From: Verrucomicrobiaceae bacterium
GTDB lineage: Bacteria > Verrucomicrobiota > Verrucomicrobiia > Verrucomicrobiales > Verrucomicrobiaceae
Length of the DNA stretch: 35,144 nucleotides
Direction of reading: 5' to 3'
Assembly (NCBI GenBank): GCA_947466075.1
Contig: CANIBP010000063.1
Coordinates: 1-35,144 of the forward strand
Under the pieces are notes generated by a model, which saw nothing but the letters and a program-made list of their open reading frames with translations, had not been told where the DNA came from and made no database searches. Both the position numbers and the translations under genes were made by a program. Below are positions 8,801 to 16,649 of the stretch, piece by piece; position 1 is the first letter of the stretch, and every line of letters starts with the position of its first letter.

Positions 8801-8957
8801 ACCCAACCCGCCGTGGCAGCGCCAGTTCTTGGAGTTCCGTCTCAAAACCTATCGCTCAGCCACTCATCCATGCACACACCAGGCCGAACGCGATCTGCAG
8901 GAATTTCTGCGCCACTCCGACCGCCGCTTGGATGATCCTGCCGGTAACGTGCGTTGA
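5808..8957 (+). CDS. Polytopic membrane protein fused to spermidine-synthase-like domain
   Basis: The protein has 1049 aa. Residues 1 to about 455 hold a dozen or more hydrophobic segments typical of the MFS-like half of 'fused MFS/spermidine synthase' proteins. Residues about 480-720 form a Rossmann methyltransferase-like domain with a GLGTGT glycine loop (553-558), an acidic strand end (VVELETGMS) and YDLIISEPSNP (620-630). True spermidine synthases have Asp at the positions occupied here by E626 and N629, so ordinary aminopropyl transfer is doubtful. The last ~300 residues are helical and unassigned. The start follows a heptamer tract with no Shine-Dalgarno. The peroxidase gene begins six bases after its stop, so the two are probably co-transcribed. 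The substrate is unknown. Confidence 0.8.
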   Translation: MPPSLRLPFLATLLALSGACALVYQMAWLREFRLVFGGATPATAAVLAIFMGAMGAGSALFGRKAEASDNPLRLYALIELGVGLAALLTPLLLWLVRSLYLSTGGIAALGQVTATLLQLLLATIVLAPPCLLMGGSLPAAFKWVETDQDQQRGNLGVLYGINTLGALAGVLLSTFWLLEHWGIRSTVMTAAGVNLLIGAAAWWVARDASPVEPMKPAPCQSEASSNVTTRFIYLAAGITGFTFFLSELVWFRLLAPLLGSSVYGFGLILALALSGIGLGGLLYRMLWASRAGAVALPALARVAAWQALFLALPWALGDRIAVFAIDVNQLRSFGLSGQVVGWTLISSLLVLGPSILAGVQFPMLVGLLGSGNRDAGRHVGYAYAANTLGAIAGSLAGGFLLLPWLTAPGAWRLVMLLTLLLSFGAAVLGAKSTVRRVWPVIILLWLCAGCLIFVSAGPTAAWRHKPIGYGRVEALPTSINGLRGWLNASRWKIAHEFEGREASVAAVASDDGYCLYVNGKSDGSAFGDADTQVMQGLVPAMLHPAPHNAFIVGLGTGTTAGWVADVPGMERVDVVELETGMSILARDHFSPVNRNVMAKANVHLIAGDAREALLAAGNSYDLIISEPSNPYRAGVSTLFTQEFYAAAKARLKENGLFAQWVQGYEVDAHAIRQVYATLTAVFPHVETWISGPNDLLFIGHLSPPAYTLEQLRTRITQPPYAEALQRVWLTRSVEGVLAHHLASPVFARSLLQTTPAHINTDDRNLLEYGFARALSKDNQFETTQVLSMAIAAEADVPAHLAVQIDRTRITYERLRMLAADGSTFSIPADLEGDDQRRAEALVAFAKGNHEGALASWTGTPSSPFEQLMLLESTAQAGTAEAMPPLLEAVRTDWPADAQFAAALSAFRQESYDDAAAHLLDGFKALRQQVWVRLPSVQTALSLVPPLVAANHDLAAPFMELLRQPFPGGLADPTRMNTLVEIIPLLSSAHQLEVLAMFEPNPPWQRQFLEFRLKTYRSATHPCTHQAERDLQEFLRHSDRRLDDPAGNVR

Positions 8958-8963
8958 AGAAAC

Positions 8964-10043
8964 ATGCTCACCACCTTTGTTGTGATCTTGGCGGCTGCGG
9001 CGTCTGAACCGTTGCCAAACACGAAAATCGAAGCGCTGCCAAAGAGCGCTGCTTTGGCCTCTGACACGACCTCGATAGTCGAACTTGGCCGCCTGCTGTT
9101 CTTTGATCCCATTCTCTCCGCCACGCGCGATGTCGCCTGCGCCACCTGCCATCATCCGCAGCATGGCTGGGCCGATGCGCGTCCCACACCACTCGGCGTG
9201 CATGCCAGCGGACTCGGTCCTCGGCGTAAATTAGCGAAAGGTGCCGAGTTCTTCCCGCTGACACGAAACACGCCGACCATTCTCAATGCAGCTTTCAACG
9301 GCATTGAGTCCGATAAGCCTTTTGATCACAGCAAGTCACCCATGTTCTGGGATAATCGTATTTTGAGCTTCGAAGCGCAGTCTCTAGTCCCAATCCGCCA
9401 ACGCGAAGAAATGCGAGGCGATGTCTGCAGCGAGACCCATGCCGTTCCCGCGATGGTGGAACGGCTGAAAGCCATTCCTGAATACGTGAAGCTCTTCAAC
9501 GCCGAGATCACCGCTGAACGCGTCGCACAGGCAATCGCCGCCTACGAACGCACGCTCATCACGCCCGATTCACCCTTTGACCGCTTCATGCGTGGCGACA
9601 AAACCGCGATGAATGCCGAACAGCAACACGGCATGGAGGTTTTCCATCGCGCTGGCTGTTCACTCTGCCACAACGGCCCCATGCTTTCTGATTTCAAGCT
9701 CCACGCCATCGGTCTTACCGACACGGCCACACAACGCTACGAGTTCCGCACACCATCATTGCGTAATCTCAAACACACCGCACCCTACATGCACCACGGC
9801 GGAACTCCCACACTCGATGAAGTGCTGCTATTTTATGATCGCCTCATGGATCAAGCCGCCGAAACCTTCGAAGGCGGCGACACCTCGCTCCCGCCACTTG
9901 ATCCATTGTTGCGAAAGATGAACATGTTACCCGAGGATCACACGCCGCTGAAAGCCTTCCTCGAAGCACTCAACAGCGATGATTACGACAAAACCGTGCC
10001 GCAACAGGTGCCTAGCGGCTTGCCGGTAGCAGGCATACCGTAA
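8964..10043 (+). CDS. Diheme cytochrome c peroxidase (CcpA/MauG family)
   Basis: This 359-aa exported protein has a short hydrophobic N-terminus ending near AAAAS, which fits a signal peptide. Two c-heme sites are visible: C59-x2-C62-H63 (ACATCHH) and C232-x2-C235-H236 (CSLCHNG). The TRNTPTILNAAFN and FWDNR segments between them and FRTPSLRNLKHTAPYMHHG after the second heme are hallmarks of the family. Members reduce hydrogen peroxide in the periplasm with electrons from small cytochromes, or, in MauG-like versions, oxidise protein or small-molecule substrates. The length and both hemes are intact. It lies six bases behind the fused membrane protein. It may work on that protein's substrate or product, but this rests on context only. 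Confidence 0.9.
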   Translation: MLTTFVVILAAAASEPLPNTKIEALPKSAALASDTTSIVELGRLLFFDPILSATRDVACATCHHPQHGWADARPTPLGVHASGLGPRRKLAKGAEFFPLTRNTPTILNAAFNGIESDKPFDHSKSPMFWDNRILSFEAQSLVPIRQREEMRGDVCSETHAVPAMVERLKAIPEYVKLFNAEITAERVAQAIAAYERTLITPDSPFDRFMRGDKTAMNAEQQHGMEVFHRAGCSLCHNGPMLSDFKLHAIGLTDTATQRYEFRTPSLRNLKHTAPYMHHGGTPTLDEVLLFYDRLMDQAAETFEGGDTSLPPLDPLLRKMNMLPEDHTPLKAFLEALNSDDYDKTVPQQVPSGLPVAGIP

Positions 10044-10106
10044 AGGGCAGCTAACAAATGGAACATCGCTTGCACATCATGCAGCGTACATTAAAAAACT
10101 ATCCTT

Positions 10107-11480
10107 ATGCTGCCCCGCAACACAATTGCTCTCGTCCTTTTGGGCTCAATTTTAACACATGCCGAATCCCTGACCGAAGTGGCTTCAAAACCAGGGCAAC
10201 CATGGAAAGAGATTGCCACTCGCTCGTTGGCGGACTTGCCCGAAATTGCTGCGGATGCCGAACACGATGAGTTTGGCGGCACACCATCTGCGAAGGCTGA
10301 AAAGACCGGTTTTTTTCATACGCAGAAAATTGGCCAACGCTGGTGGTTGGTGACACCCAGCGGTGGCTTATTCATCAGCACCGGTGTCAATGCGATCAGC
10401 CAGGTCGATACCAAGGGCGGGCGTGTGGTGTTGAAGGAAAAATTTGGCTCCTTCAAAAATTGGGCCACTCAAACCGTGCAGATGCTTCGCACTTATGGCT
10501 TCAACACGGCCGGGGCTTGGTCAGATGCGGCAGCATTGAGTGGCACGACTCCAAAGATCGCTCAAACGAGGTTGTGGAGTTTCATGTCAGGTTACGGAAA
10601 GAAACGCGGTGGCACCCACATGGAAGCAGGCCACACCGGCTATCCGAATGATTGCCCGTTCATCTTCGATCCCGAGTTTGTGACCTTTTGCGATGAGCAC
10701 GCGCAACAACTCGACGCGCTCAAAGATGATCCATGGATCATCGGCCACTTTTCCGACAACGAACTGCCATGGTCGCGCAAGATGTTGGAAAATTACCTCA
10801 CTCTACCCGAAGCCGATGTCGGGCACATCGCTGCTGCTGCATGGCTAAAAAAACGCCACGGCGAGAATCAAAAAGACATCACCGACGAGGATCGCGCAGC
10901 CTTTCTCGCTTTCGCCATGGATCGCTACCTCAGCGTAACGGGTGCGGCGATCCGCAAGCATGCACCGCATCACCTTTTTCTTGGTCCTCGGCTCCATGAG
11001 ATTATTTTTGAGCTTCCTGAGATTTTTGCCACGGTCGGGAAGCATGCCGATATTGTGTGCGTGAATTACTATCGTGCTTGGTCACCCAAGAAGGAGCATC
11101 TCGACATGTGGCATCGTGAATCCGGCAAGCCATTGATGATGACGGAGTTTTACGCCAAGGCATAGAACAGCGGCATGGGCAACACCGGCGGCGCAGGCTG
11201 GTTGGTGCGCACGCAAAGAGAACGCGGGGCATTTTATCAGAACTTTACCCTTGGACTGCTCGAAAGCGGCATTTGCGTCGGTTGGCACTGGCATCGTTAT
11301 GCCGACAACGATCCCGATGATAAAAAAGTCGATCCATCGAATCGCGATTCTAACAAAGGCATCGTGAACAATCGTTACAAGCCCTACACCTTCATGCTGG
11401 ATGTCGTGAAGCCGCTCAACCAGCGTGTTCACGGCCTCATTCGTTCTTTTGATCTGAAATCCAACACCGCTTCAAAATGA
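10107..11480 (+). pseudogene. Agarase-like glycoside hydrolase interrupted by in-frame TAG
   Basis: The reading frame starts at 10107 with a signal peptide (LVLLGSILTHA) and stays open for 352 codons. It then meets TAG at 11163-11165 and continues in the same frame for 105 more codons to TGA at 11478-11480. Both parts belong to one family: WWLVTPSGGLFISTGVNAIS and GHFSDNELPW (likely acid/base Glu) upstream, MMTEFYAKA (likely nucleophile Glu) just before the stop, and NSGMGNTGGAGWLVRTQRER directly after. Related proteins carry Trp after the AKA/AKG segment, so TGG to TAG is the simplest origin. The family is a TIM-barrel beta-agarase-like hydrolase of the PVC group, with real substrate unknown. 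The intact 3' part overlaps the next gene by ATGA. TAG ends other genes here, so recoding is unlikely; a sequencing error is possible. Confidence 0.8.
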
Positions 11481-12361
11481 AAATCCGCTTTTTCGCCTTC
11501 CTTGCGTTCTCTGTCGTTGCTGCTGCCGCGCCACCGGAAACGCCCGTGCCCGTCCCAGACGATATTCGCGTAGAGAAAGACATTTCTTACCTGCCCGCTG
11601 ACCGCAAACAACAAGCGGACCTCTATCTACCCAAGTCCGCAGCCGCCGGTCAGAAACTGCCTGTGGTGATTGTCATCCACGGTGGTGGTTTCAATGATGG
11701 CGACAAAGCTCGTCAGCGCGAAATCAGCACCGTCACCGACCTCGTCCGAGGTGGGTTTGCGGCCATGAGTATTAATTACAAATTATGGAACAAAGGCATC
11801 AAGAGTCCGACCTGGCCGCAGTCTCTTTACGACGCCAAAACAGCGGTGCGCTGGCTGCGTAAGAACGCCGCAACTTATGGCATCGACCCTGACCGCATCG
11901 GCGCACTAGGCGGCTCAGCGGGTGGTAATCTTGCTGCCATGCTTGCACTCACAGGCCCCAAGGATGGACTCGATCCCAAGGAGCCTCTCGGAGATGTCTC
12001 GGCAAAAATTAGCTGCGCTGTGAATATGTATGGTGCCGTTGATTTGCCGAACTACCACGACATGAAAATGTTTGGCAAAACCCGCGCCGAAGATCCCGCT
12101 GTTTATGCAAAAGCATCTCCCGTGAACTATGCCGACAAGGGGGATGCGCCGATGCTTATCATTCACGGAACGGCAGATGATGTGGTGGATCACAGCCAAA
12201 GCGTCACCCTGGCCGCAAAACTTAAGGAAGAGGGCGTTGAACATGAATTCGTCTCGATTCCTGATGCCCCGCACAGCTTTGACCTCCATCCAGAGCAACG
12301 CGATCTGCGCCCTTTGGTGTTGGGTTTCTTCAATAAACACATGGGGCTGAGCAATCCCTGA
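11477..12361 (+). CDS. Secreted alpha/beta-hydrolase, carboxylesterase type
   Basis: The product is 294 aa with a signal peptide ending near VAAAA. It is a hormone-sensitive-lipase/BD-FAE type esterase: HGGG oxyanion loop at 68-71, nucleophile S147 in GGSAGG, acid D234 or D235 in HGTADDVVD, and H266 in DAPHSF. All catalytic parts are present and the length is normal. Its ATG overlaps the TGA of the broken agarase-like gene, implying translational coupling and a shared job in carbohydrate breakdown, such as removing acetyl or feruloyl groups from polysaccharide. If the upstream frame is truly broken at 11163, coupling to it would be weakened. The exact substrate is unknown. Confidence 0.88.
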   Translation: MKIRFFAFLAFSVVAAAAPPETPVPVPDDIRVEKDISYLPADRKQQADLYLPKSAAAGQKLPVVIVIHGGGFNDGDKARQREISTVTDLVRGGFAAMSINYKLWNKGIKSPTWPQSLYDAKTAVRWLRKNAATYGIDPDRIGALGGSAGGNLAAMLALTGPKDGLDPKEPLGDVSAKISCAVNMYGAVDLPNYHDMKMFGKTRAEDPAVYAKASPVNYADKGDAPMLIIHGTADDVVDHSQSVTLAAKLKEEGVEHEFVSIPDAPHSFDLHPEQRDLRPLVLGFFNKHMGLSNP

Positions 12362-12412
12362 ACGGCAGCAAGCACAGCGGCACTTCCGCTTCACGTCGCA
12401 TCACTCAACGAA

Positions 12413-12442
12413 AACAGCACAGCCGGTAAGGGCTGTGCTGTT
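12413..12442. terminator. Bidirectional intrinsic terminator between convergent genes
   Basis: AACAGCACAGCC (12413-12424) and GGCTGTGCTGTT (12431-12442) form a perfect 12-bp stem with a 6-base loop. It lies 51 bases after the esterase stop and 40 bases beyond the end of the minus-strand microprotein gene. On the minus strand the stem runs into TTTT (12411-12414); on the plus strand only TT follows, so it should work better for the minus-strand transcript. Confidence 0.65.
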
Positions 12443-12482
12443 AAATCGATGACCCAAATGGCGGCCATCAAGGAGTCATAAT

Positions 12483-12581
12483 CTAGCGCTTGGCCTTTTT
12501 CTCCTGCTTCGCGAGCTTCTTTTCCTTGGCGGTCTTCAGCGGCGCTTTCTTTTTCTCTTTCTTGGCGTCTTGGGCTTTCAT
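12483..12581 (-). CDS. Lysine-rich 32-residue microprotein
   Basis: From ATG at 12579-12581 the frame gives 32 residues, more than 45% Lys, in the pattern KKEKKK...KTAKEKKLAKQEKKAKR, ending at TAG. The frame extends upstream to 12716, but that part overlaps rlmF and lacks the compositional signature, so the short form is preferred. The highly basic, Ala/Glu-spaced helix could bind RNA, DNA or the ribosome. A strong terminator on the same strand follows 40 bases later, supporting a real transcript. No known family is assigned, and low-complexity chance coding is possible. Confidence 0.5.
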   Translation of the reverse strand: MKAQDAKKEKKKAPLKTAKEKKLAKQEKKAKR

Positions 12582-12691
12582 GTTGGTTGCTGGGTTAAGT
12601 TCACCGTCAGCGAATGACGGCATGTTCTGCTTGTAGCGTGGTATTGAAGATGGGCAATCGTAATGAAGCCTCATCTCCGCTGCGATCCACG

Positions 12692-13576
12692 TTATCCGTG
12701 TGATCGAAATGTCCAAGCCAGGATGCGACTCTTCTTTTGTCCCTGCGCCATGTCGATGATCTTCACGTCAGTGGCTTTCACCTGCCGCAGGGTCTTCTCA
12801 AGACGCGGTAGATGCTCGCTTTTGGAAACGAGCGTCGTGAACCATCCGCAGCTATGCGCAAAAGCCACGCTTTCCTCGATCATGCGACGGATAAAAGAAA
12901 GTTCACCGCCTTCGCACCACAACTCGCCTGCTTTGCCGCCAAAGTTCAGCACTTCATTCTTCACGCCAAGATTCCGCAGCTTTCGCTGTGTGCCCGCAGC
13001 CGCTTCTGCTGCAGAGGCATGAAACGGCGGATTGCACATCGTCAGATCAAAGCGCTCGTCGGGTAGGATGATGCCCTGAAAGCACTGCATCGCCGACTTT
13101 TGCTGCCGACACTCAATCAAGCTCGCCACACTCGGATTCGCCGCGACGAGTTTCTTCGCCCAATACAGTGCAATGGGATCGACTTCCACACCGACGAAGC
13201 TCCAGCCATACTCGCTCGCGCCAATCAGCGGGTAGATGCAGTTCGCACCCGTGCCGATGTCCAGCACACGCACCGTTGATCCGCGCCGCAGCGAAATCAA
13301 ATCCGCCAGATGATGAATGTAGTCACTGCGCCCCGGAATCGGCGGACAGAGATAACCTAGCGGAATATCCCAGTGCGACAGACCATAGGAATGTTTCAGC
13401 AGCGCCTGATTGAGCGCTTTCACTGCCTGCGGATTCGCGAAGTCGATGCTGTCATCACCATGCGCATTCTTCTTCACATACGCTACTAGCGCCGGACTGC
13501 ACGCCATGAGTTGTGCGAAATCGTAACGTGTCAGGAAGCGATTGCGCGGGTGCAGTCCGCTCTTCTCCACGCTCAT
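12692..13576 (-). CDS. rlmF: 23S rRNA (adenine(1618)-N6)-methyltransferase
   Basis: The 294-aa product matches RlmF (YbiN) along its length: an N-terminal HPRNRF segment, FANPQAVKALNQALL, then YLCPPIPGRSDYIHHLADLL-like sequence, SAM-binding VLDIGTGANCIYPLIG and the adenine-methylase motif CNPPFH beginning at N182. It transfers a methyl group from SAM to N6 of A1618 in 23S rRNA. The length is close to the E. coli enzyme (about 308 aa). Its ATG overlaps the stop of the 90-aa gene upstream by four bases, so the two are translated together. Confidence 0.93.
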   Translation of the reverse strand: MSVEKSGLHPRNRFLTRYDFAQLMACSPALVAYVKKNAHGDDSIDFANPQAVKALNQALLKHSYGLSHWDIPLGYLCPPIPGRSDYIHHLADLISLRRGSTVRVLDIGTGANCIYPLIGASEYGWSFVGVEVDPIALYWAKKLVAANPSVASLIECRQQKSAMQCFQGIILPDERFDLTMCNPPFHASAAEAAAGTQRKLRNLGVKNEVLNFGGKAGELWCEGGELSFIRRMIEESVAFAHSCGWFTTLVSKSEHLPRLEKTLRQVKATDVKIIDMAQGQKKSRILAWTFRSHG

Positions 13577-13845
13577 CGCTTTCCACCTCCCGGCGGCGTT
13601 CGATCATCCCCGAAGTATTTCTCGCTGCGGTAGCGCAACCACACGCGCAGCACCTGCGGCACCTTCTCGCGTTCCGCTTCACTCAGCGACTCATAGAGCG
13701 CCATCGCCTTCTCACGTTCGCCCCGGCATGCACGGTTGTTGTGGGCATCCCAGTAGCCTCGTGCCACGCGAATGCACCGGCACACCTCCTTAATCAGGGC
13801 AGTGCCGGTGATCGGCTTGTTATTGGCCTTCTTCTTCGCGGGCAA
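13573..13845 (-). CDS. Small hypothetical protein coupled to rlmF
   Basis: The 90-residue protein is basic and mostly helical. It has a Lys-rich start (MPAKKKANNK), a Cys-containing helix (EVCRCIRVARGYWDAH) and a helix-turn-helix-like pair (REKAMALYESLSEAEREK, then VLRVWLRYRSEKYFG). It ends with an ATGA overlap into rlmF, so its amount is tied to the methyltransferase. The aromatic and charged pattern suggests nucleic-acid or protein binding, but I do not recognise the family and propose no function. Confidence 0.75.
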   Translation of the reverse strand: MPAKKKANNKPITGTALIKEVCRCIRVARGYWDAHNNRACRGEREKAMALYESLSEAEREKVPQVLRVWLRYRSEKYFGDDRTPPGGGKR

Positions 13846-13868
13846 AAGAGTCTGTCTTGCGGGCTGGA

Positions 13869-14420
13869 CTACTTCGCGGCCAGAGCTTCCTTGATCGCTG
13901 CTACAACGGCAGGAGCATCCGGTTTGTCACCTGGTTCGAAACGCTTCAGGATTTTGCCATCACGACCGATGAGGAACTTGCCGAAATTCCACTTCACATC
14001 GCCAGGGAACGGTGACGTAGGACCACTGAGCACCTGATAGAGCGGATGCTTGGCTTCGCCCTTCACCACCAGTTTGTCGAACATGGGGAAAGTCACTTTG
14101 TACTTGGTGGAGCAGAAGGTTTTGATGTCATCATTGGTTCCAGGCTCCTGGCCACCGAAGTCATTGCAGGGGAAGCCCAGCACGGCCAGACCATCCTTCT
14201 TGAACTCCTGATTGAGTGCTTCAAGCTCCTTGTACTGCGGCGTCTTGCCGCATTTGGAAGCGACGTTCACGATGAGCATCACCTTGCCCTGATAATCCTT
14301 CAGGGAGGCATCTTTGCCGTCGATGTCTTTCAGCGGCACGTCATAAACGGATTTAGGGGCGTCCGCAGCACTAAGTGCGACGGCGGCGAGGAGGGTGGTA
14401 GCGAGGGTAAGCAGTTTCAT
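13869..14420 (-). CDS. Exported glutathione-peroxidase-family thiol peroxidase
   Basis: This 183-aa protein has an N-terminal signal peptide ending near VALSAAD and a thioredoxin-fold peroxidase domain. The peroxidatic Cys is C57 in NVASKCGKTPQY; FPCNDFGGQEPG and WNFGKFLI are the other two family signatures. These Cys-type enzymes reduce peroxides and in bacteria usually take electrons from thioredoxin rather than glutathione. The FPCN Cys could be the resolving residue. The signal peptide indicates action outside the cytoplasm. It starts 47 bases after the stop of glgB on the same strand. Confidence 0.92.
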   Translation of the reverse strand: MKLLTLATTLLAAVALSAADAPKSVYDVPLKDIDGKDASLKDYQGKVMLIVNVASKCGKTPQYKELEALNQEFKKDGLAVLGFPCNDFGGQEPGTNDDIKTFCSTKYKVTFPMFDKLVVKGEAKHPLYQVLSGPTSPFPGDVKWNFGKFLIGRDGKILKRFEPGDKPDAPAVVAAIKEALAAK

Positions 14421-14467
14421 GGGACAAGATGAACGCCGTTAAACCACCTCTCTTTGCAACAATAGGC

Positions 14468-16642
14468 TCAGCGACCGATCACCAGCACACCCAACGGCGG
14501 CAGATCGACGACCACGCTCCAGGGCTGCCCCTGCCATGAGGTATGCTGTGCTTGGAAGCCTGCACCTGCGCTGACACCGGAACCGGCGTAAGCTGCAGCA
14601 TCACTGTTGAGCAATTCACGATAGCCACCGGCATCAGAAACGCCGACGCGATAACCGGTTCGTGTCACCGGCGTGGCATTGACAAGGACATACACCTTGT
14701 CGCCATTCGCAGAAGAACGAGTGAAAGCGAAAATACTGTTGTCGGCGTCATTGGCATCGAGCCATGAGAAACCACCCGCTTCATGGTCCTTCATGTGCAG
14801 CGCATGGCGTGTGGTGTAAAGATGGTTGAGGTCCCTGACGAGTTTTTGCAACCCGCTGTGCTCCTCACCAAGGAACAGATGCCAATCGAGGCTGCGCTCG
14901 TGGCTCCACTCGTTCCACTGGCCGAACTCACCGCCCATGAAGAGTAGTTTCTTGCCCGGATGCATCCACATCCACGCGAGGAACATGCGCAAGTTGGCGA
15001 ACTTCTGCCAGCGGTCGCCGGGCATTTTGTTGATGAGTGATCCTTTGCCATGCACGACCTCGTCATGACTGAGCACGAGGATGAAATTTTCATCGTAGGC
15101 GTAGATCATCGAGAAGGTTGCTTCCCCATGATGATACTTCCGATGAATCGGATCCTCGGACATGTAATGCAGGCTATCATTCATCCAGCCCATGTTCCAT
15201 TTGAAGCCAAATCCCAGACCACCACTGCTCACCGGCCGTGAGACGCCCGGCCACGCCGTGCTTTCCTCTGCAATGATCGTCGTGCCTGGATGTTTCGCAT
15301 AACACACACTGTTGAGATCGCGCATGAAGGCGATCGCTTCGAGGTTCTCGCGTCCGCCGAGGTGATTCGGCACCCACTCGCCCGCTTTGCGTGAGTAATC
15401 GAGATACAGCATCGAAGCCACCGCATCCACACGCAGTCCGTCGATGTGGAACTGCTCCAGCCAGTAGAGTGCATTTGAGATGAGGAAGTTTTTCACCTCA
15501 TGCCGACCGTAATTGAAGATCAGTGTTCCCCAGTCCTGATGCTCACCCAACCGTGGGTCTTCGTGCTCAAACAACGCGGTGCCGTCAAACTTCGCGAGAC
15601 CGTGCGCGTCTTTCGGGAAATGCCCCGGCACCCAGTCAAGGATCACCCCGATGCCGTTTTGATGGCAGCGGTCCACAAATTCGCGGAACTCGTCAGGATT
15701 CCCGAAGCGGCTGGTCGGTGCGAAGTAGCCCGTCACTTGATACCCCCATGAGCCATCAAACGGATGCTCGGCGATGCCCATGATCTCGATGTGCGTGAAG
15801 CCGAGGCCTTTCACATACGGGATCAAATCATCCGCCAATTCACGGTACGAAAGCCAGCGGTTGCCATCATCGGTTTTGCGCTTCCAGGAACCGAGATGCA
15901 CCTCATACGCACTCATCGGTGCGTGGTAGAGATCACGTTTCGACCGTGCCTGCATCCATTCATTGTCCGACCACTTGTAACGCTCCAAGTCGAAGGTCAG
16001 GCTCGATGTCAGCGTGCCGTGTTGCGCGAAGACCGCATATGGATCGCTTTTCACGCGCAGTTGCCCGTGTTTGTCCACCAATTCAAATTTGTAGTGCGTC
16101 AGCTCAGTAATACCGGGAATAAAAATTTCCCAGATGCCCGCTTCGATACGGTTGCGCATCACATGCACCCGCCCATCCCAGCGGTTCCAGTCACCCACCA
16201 CGGATACGCGCTGCGCATTCGGCGCCCACACCGCAAACTGGCAGCCTGCCACTCCATGCAAAGTCTTCAGGCGTGCGCCGAGCACCTCCCAAAGTCGCTG
16301 ATGGGTGCCTTCGCGAAAAAAGTACATATCTTGATCGCCCAGCAGCAGGCCAAACGAATACGGATCGCTGGTGCGACTCGTTCTGCCCTCATGATCGGTG
16401 ACTTCCAACTCGTAGCTACTACGCGGCGTCACCGCCTCGAAAAAACCATCGGGATGCTGTTTGATCGCTTCGACTGATTCACCACCACAAATCACCACCA
16501 CCTTATTCGCGTAAGGTTGCGTGGTGCGCACCACTTGCTTGCCAGTTCCCACATCATGCGCCCCTAGAAAGGCGAACACATTTTGGTGCCGCGCAGACAT
16601 CACGGACTGAATCTCGTCTTTATTCGAATATTGGCTCATCAA
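14468..16642 (-). CDS. glgB: 1,4-alpha-glucan (glycogen) branching enzyme
   Basis: The 724-aa protein moves short alpha-1,4 chains to alpha-1,6 positions in glycogen. It has an N-terminal CBM48-like module (FAVWAPNAQRVSVVGDWNRW), a GH13 barrel and a C-terminal beta domain. The catalytic triad is visible as D406 (GLRVDAVASM), E459 (IIAEESTAWPG) and D527 (LSHDEVVHGK), each one residue from the E. coli numbers, and the length matches the family. The start may be the first or second Met. A GT4 glycosyltransferase ends eight bases upstream, but no glgA or glgC is present in the window. Confidence 0.95.
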   Translation of the reverse strand: MMSQYSNKDEIQSVMSARHQNVFAFLGAHDVGTGKQVVRTTQPYANKVVVICGGESVEAIKQHPDGFFEAVTPRSSYELEVTDHEGRTSRTSDPYSFGLLLGDQDMYFFREGTHQRLWEVLGARLKTLHGVAGCQFAVWAPNAQRVSVVGDWNRWDGRVHVMRNRIEAGIWEIFIPGITELTHYKFELVDKHGQLRVKSDPYAVFAQHGTLTSSLTFDLERYKWSDNEWMQARSKRDLYHAPMSAYEVHLGSWKRKTDDGNRWLSYRELADDLIPYVKGLGFTHIEIMGIAEHPFDGSWGYQVTGYFAPTSRFGNPDEFREFVDRCHQNGIGVILDWVPGHFPKDAHGLAKFDGTALFEHEDPRLGEHQDWGTLIFNYGRHEVKNFLISNALYWLEQFHIDGLRVDAVASMLYLDYSRKAGEWVPNHLGGRENLEAIAFMRDLNSVCYAKHPGTTIIAEESTAWPGVSRPVSSGGLGFGFKWNMGWMNDSLHYMSEDPIHRKYHHGEATFSMIYAYDENFILVLSHDEVVHGKGSLINKMPGDRWQKFANLRMFLAWMWMHPGKKLLFMGGEFGQWNEWSHERSLDWHLFLGEEHSGLQKLVRDLNHLYTTRHALHMKDHEAGGFSWLDANDADNSIFAFTRSSANGDKVYVLVNATPVTRTGYRVGVSDAGGYRELLNSDAAAYAGSGVSAGAGFQAQHTSWQGQPWSVVVDLPPLGVLVIGR

Positions 16643-16649
16643 GGCTCAT

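Noticed and set aside
11163..11165. Pyrrolysine or general TAG recoding
   Set aside because: TAG ends several other genes here (for example the FtsK-like ATPase at 20333 and the 69-aa gene at 238), and no pyl gene is seen.
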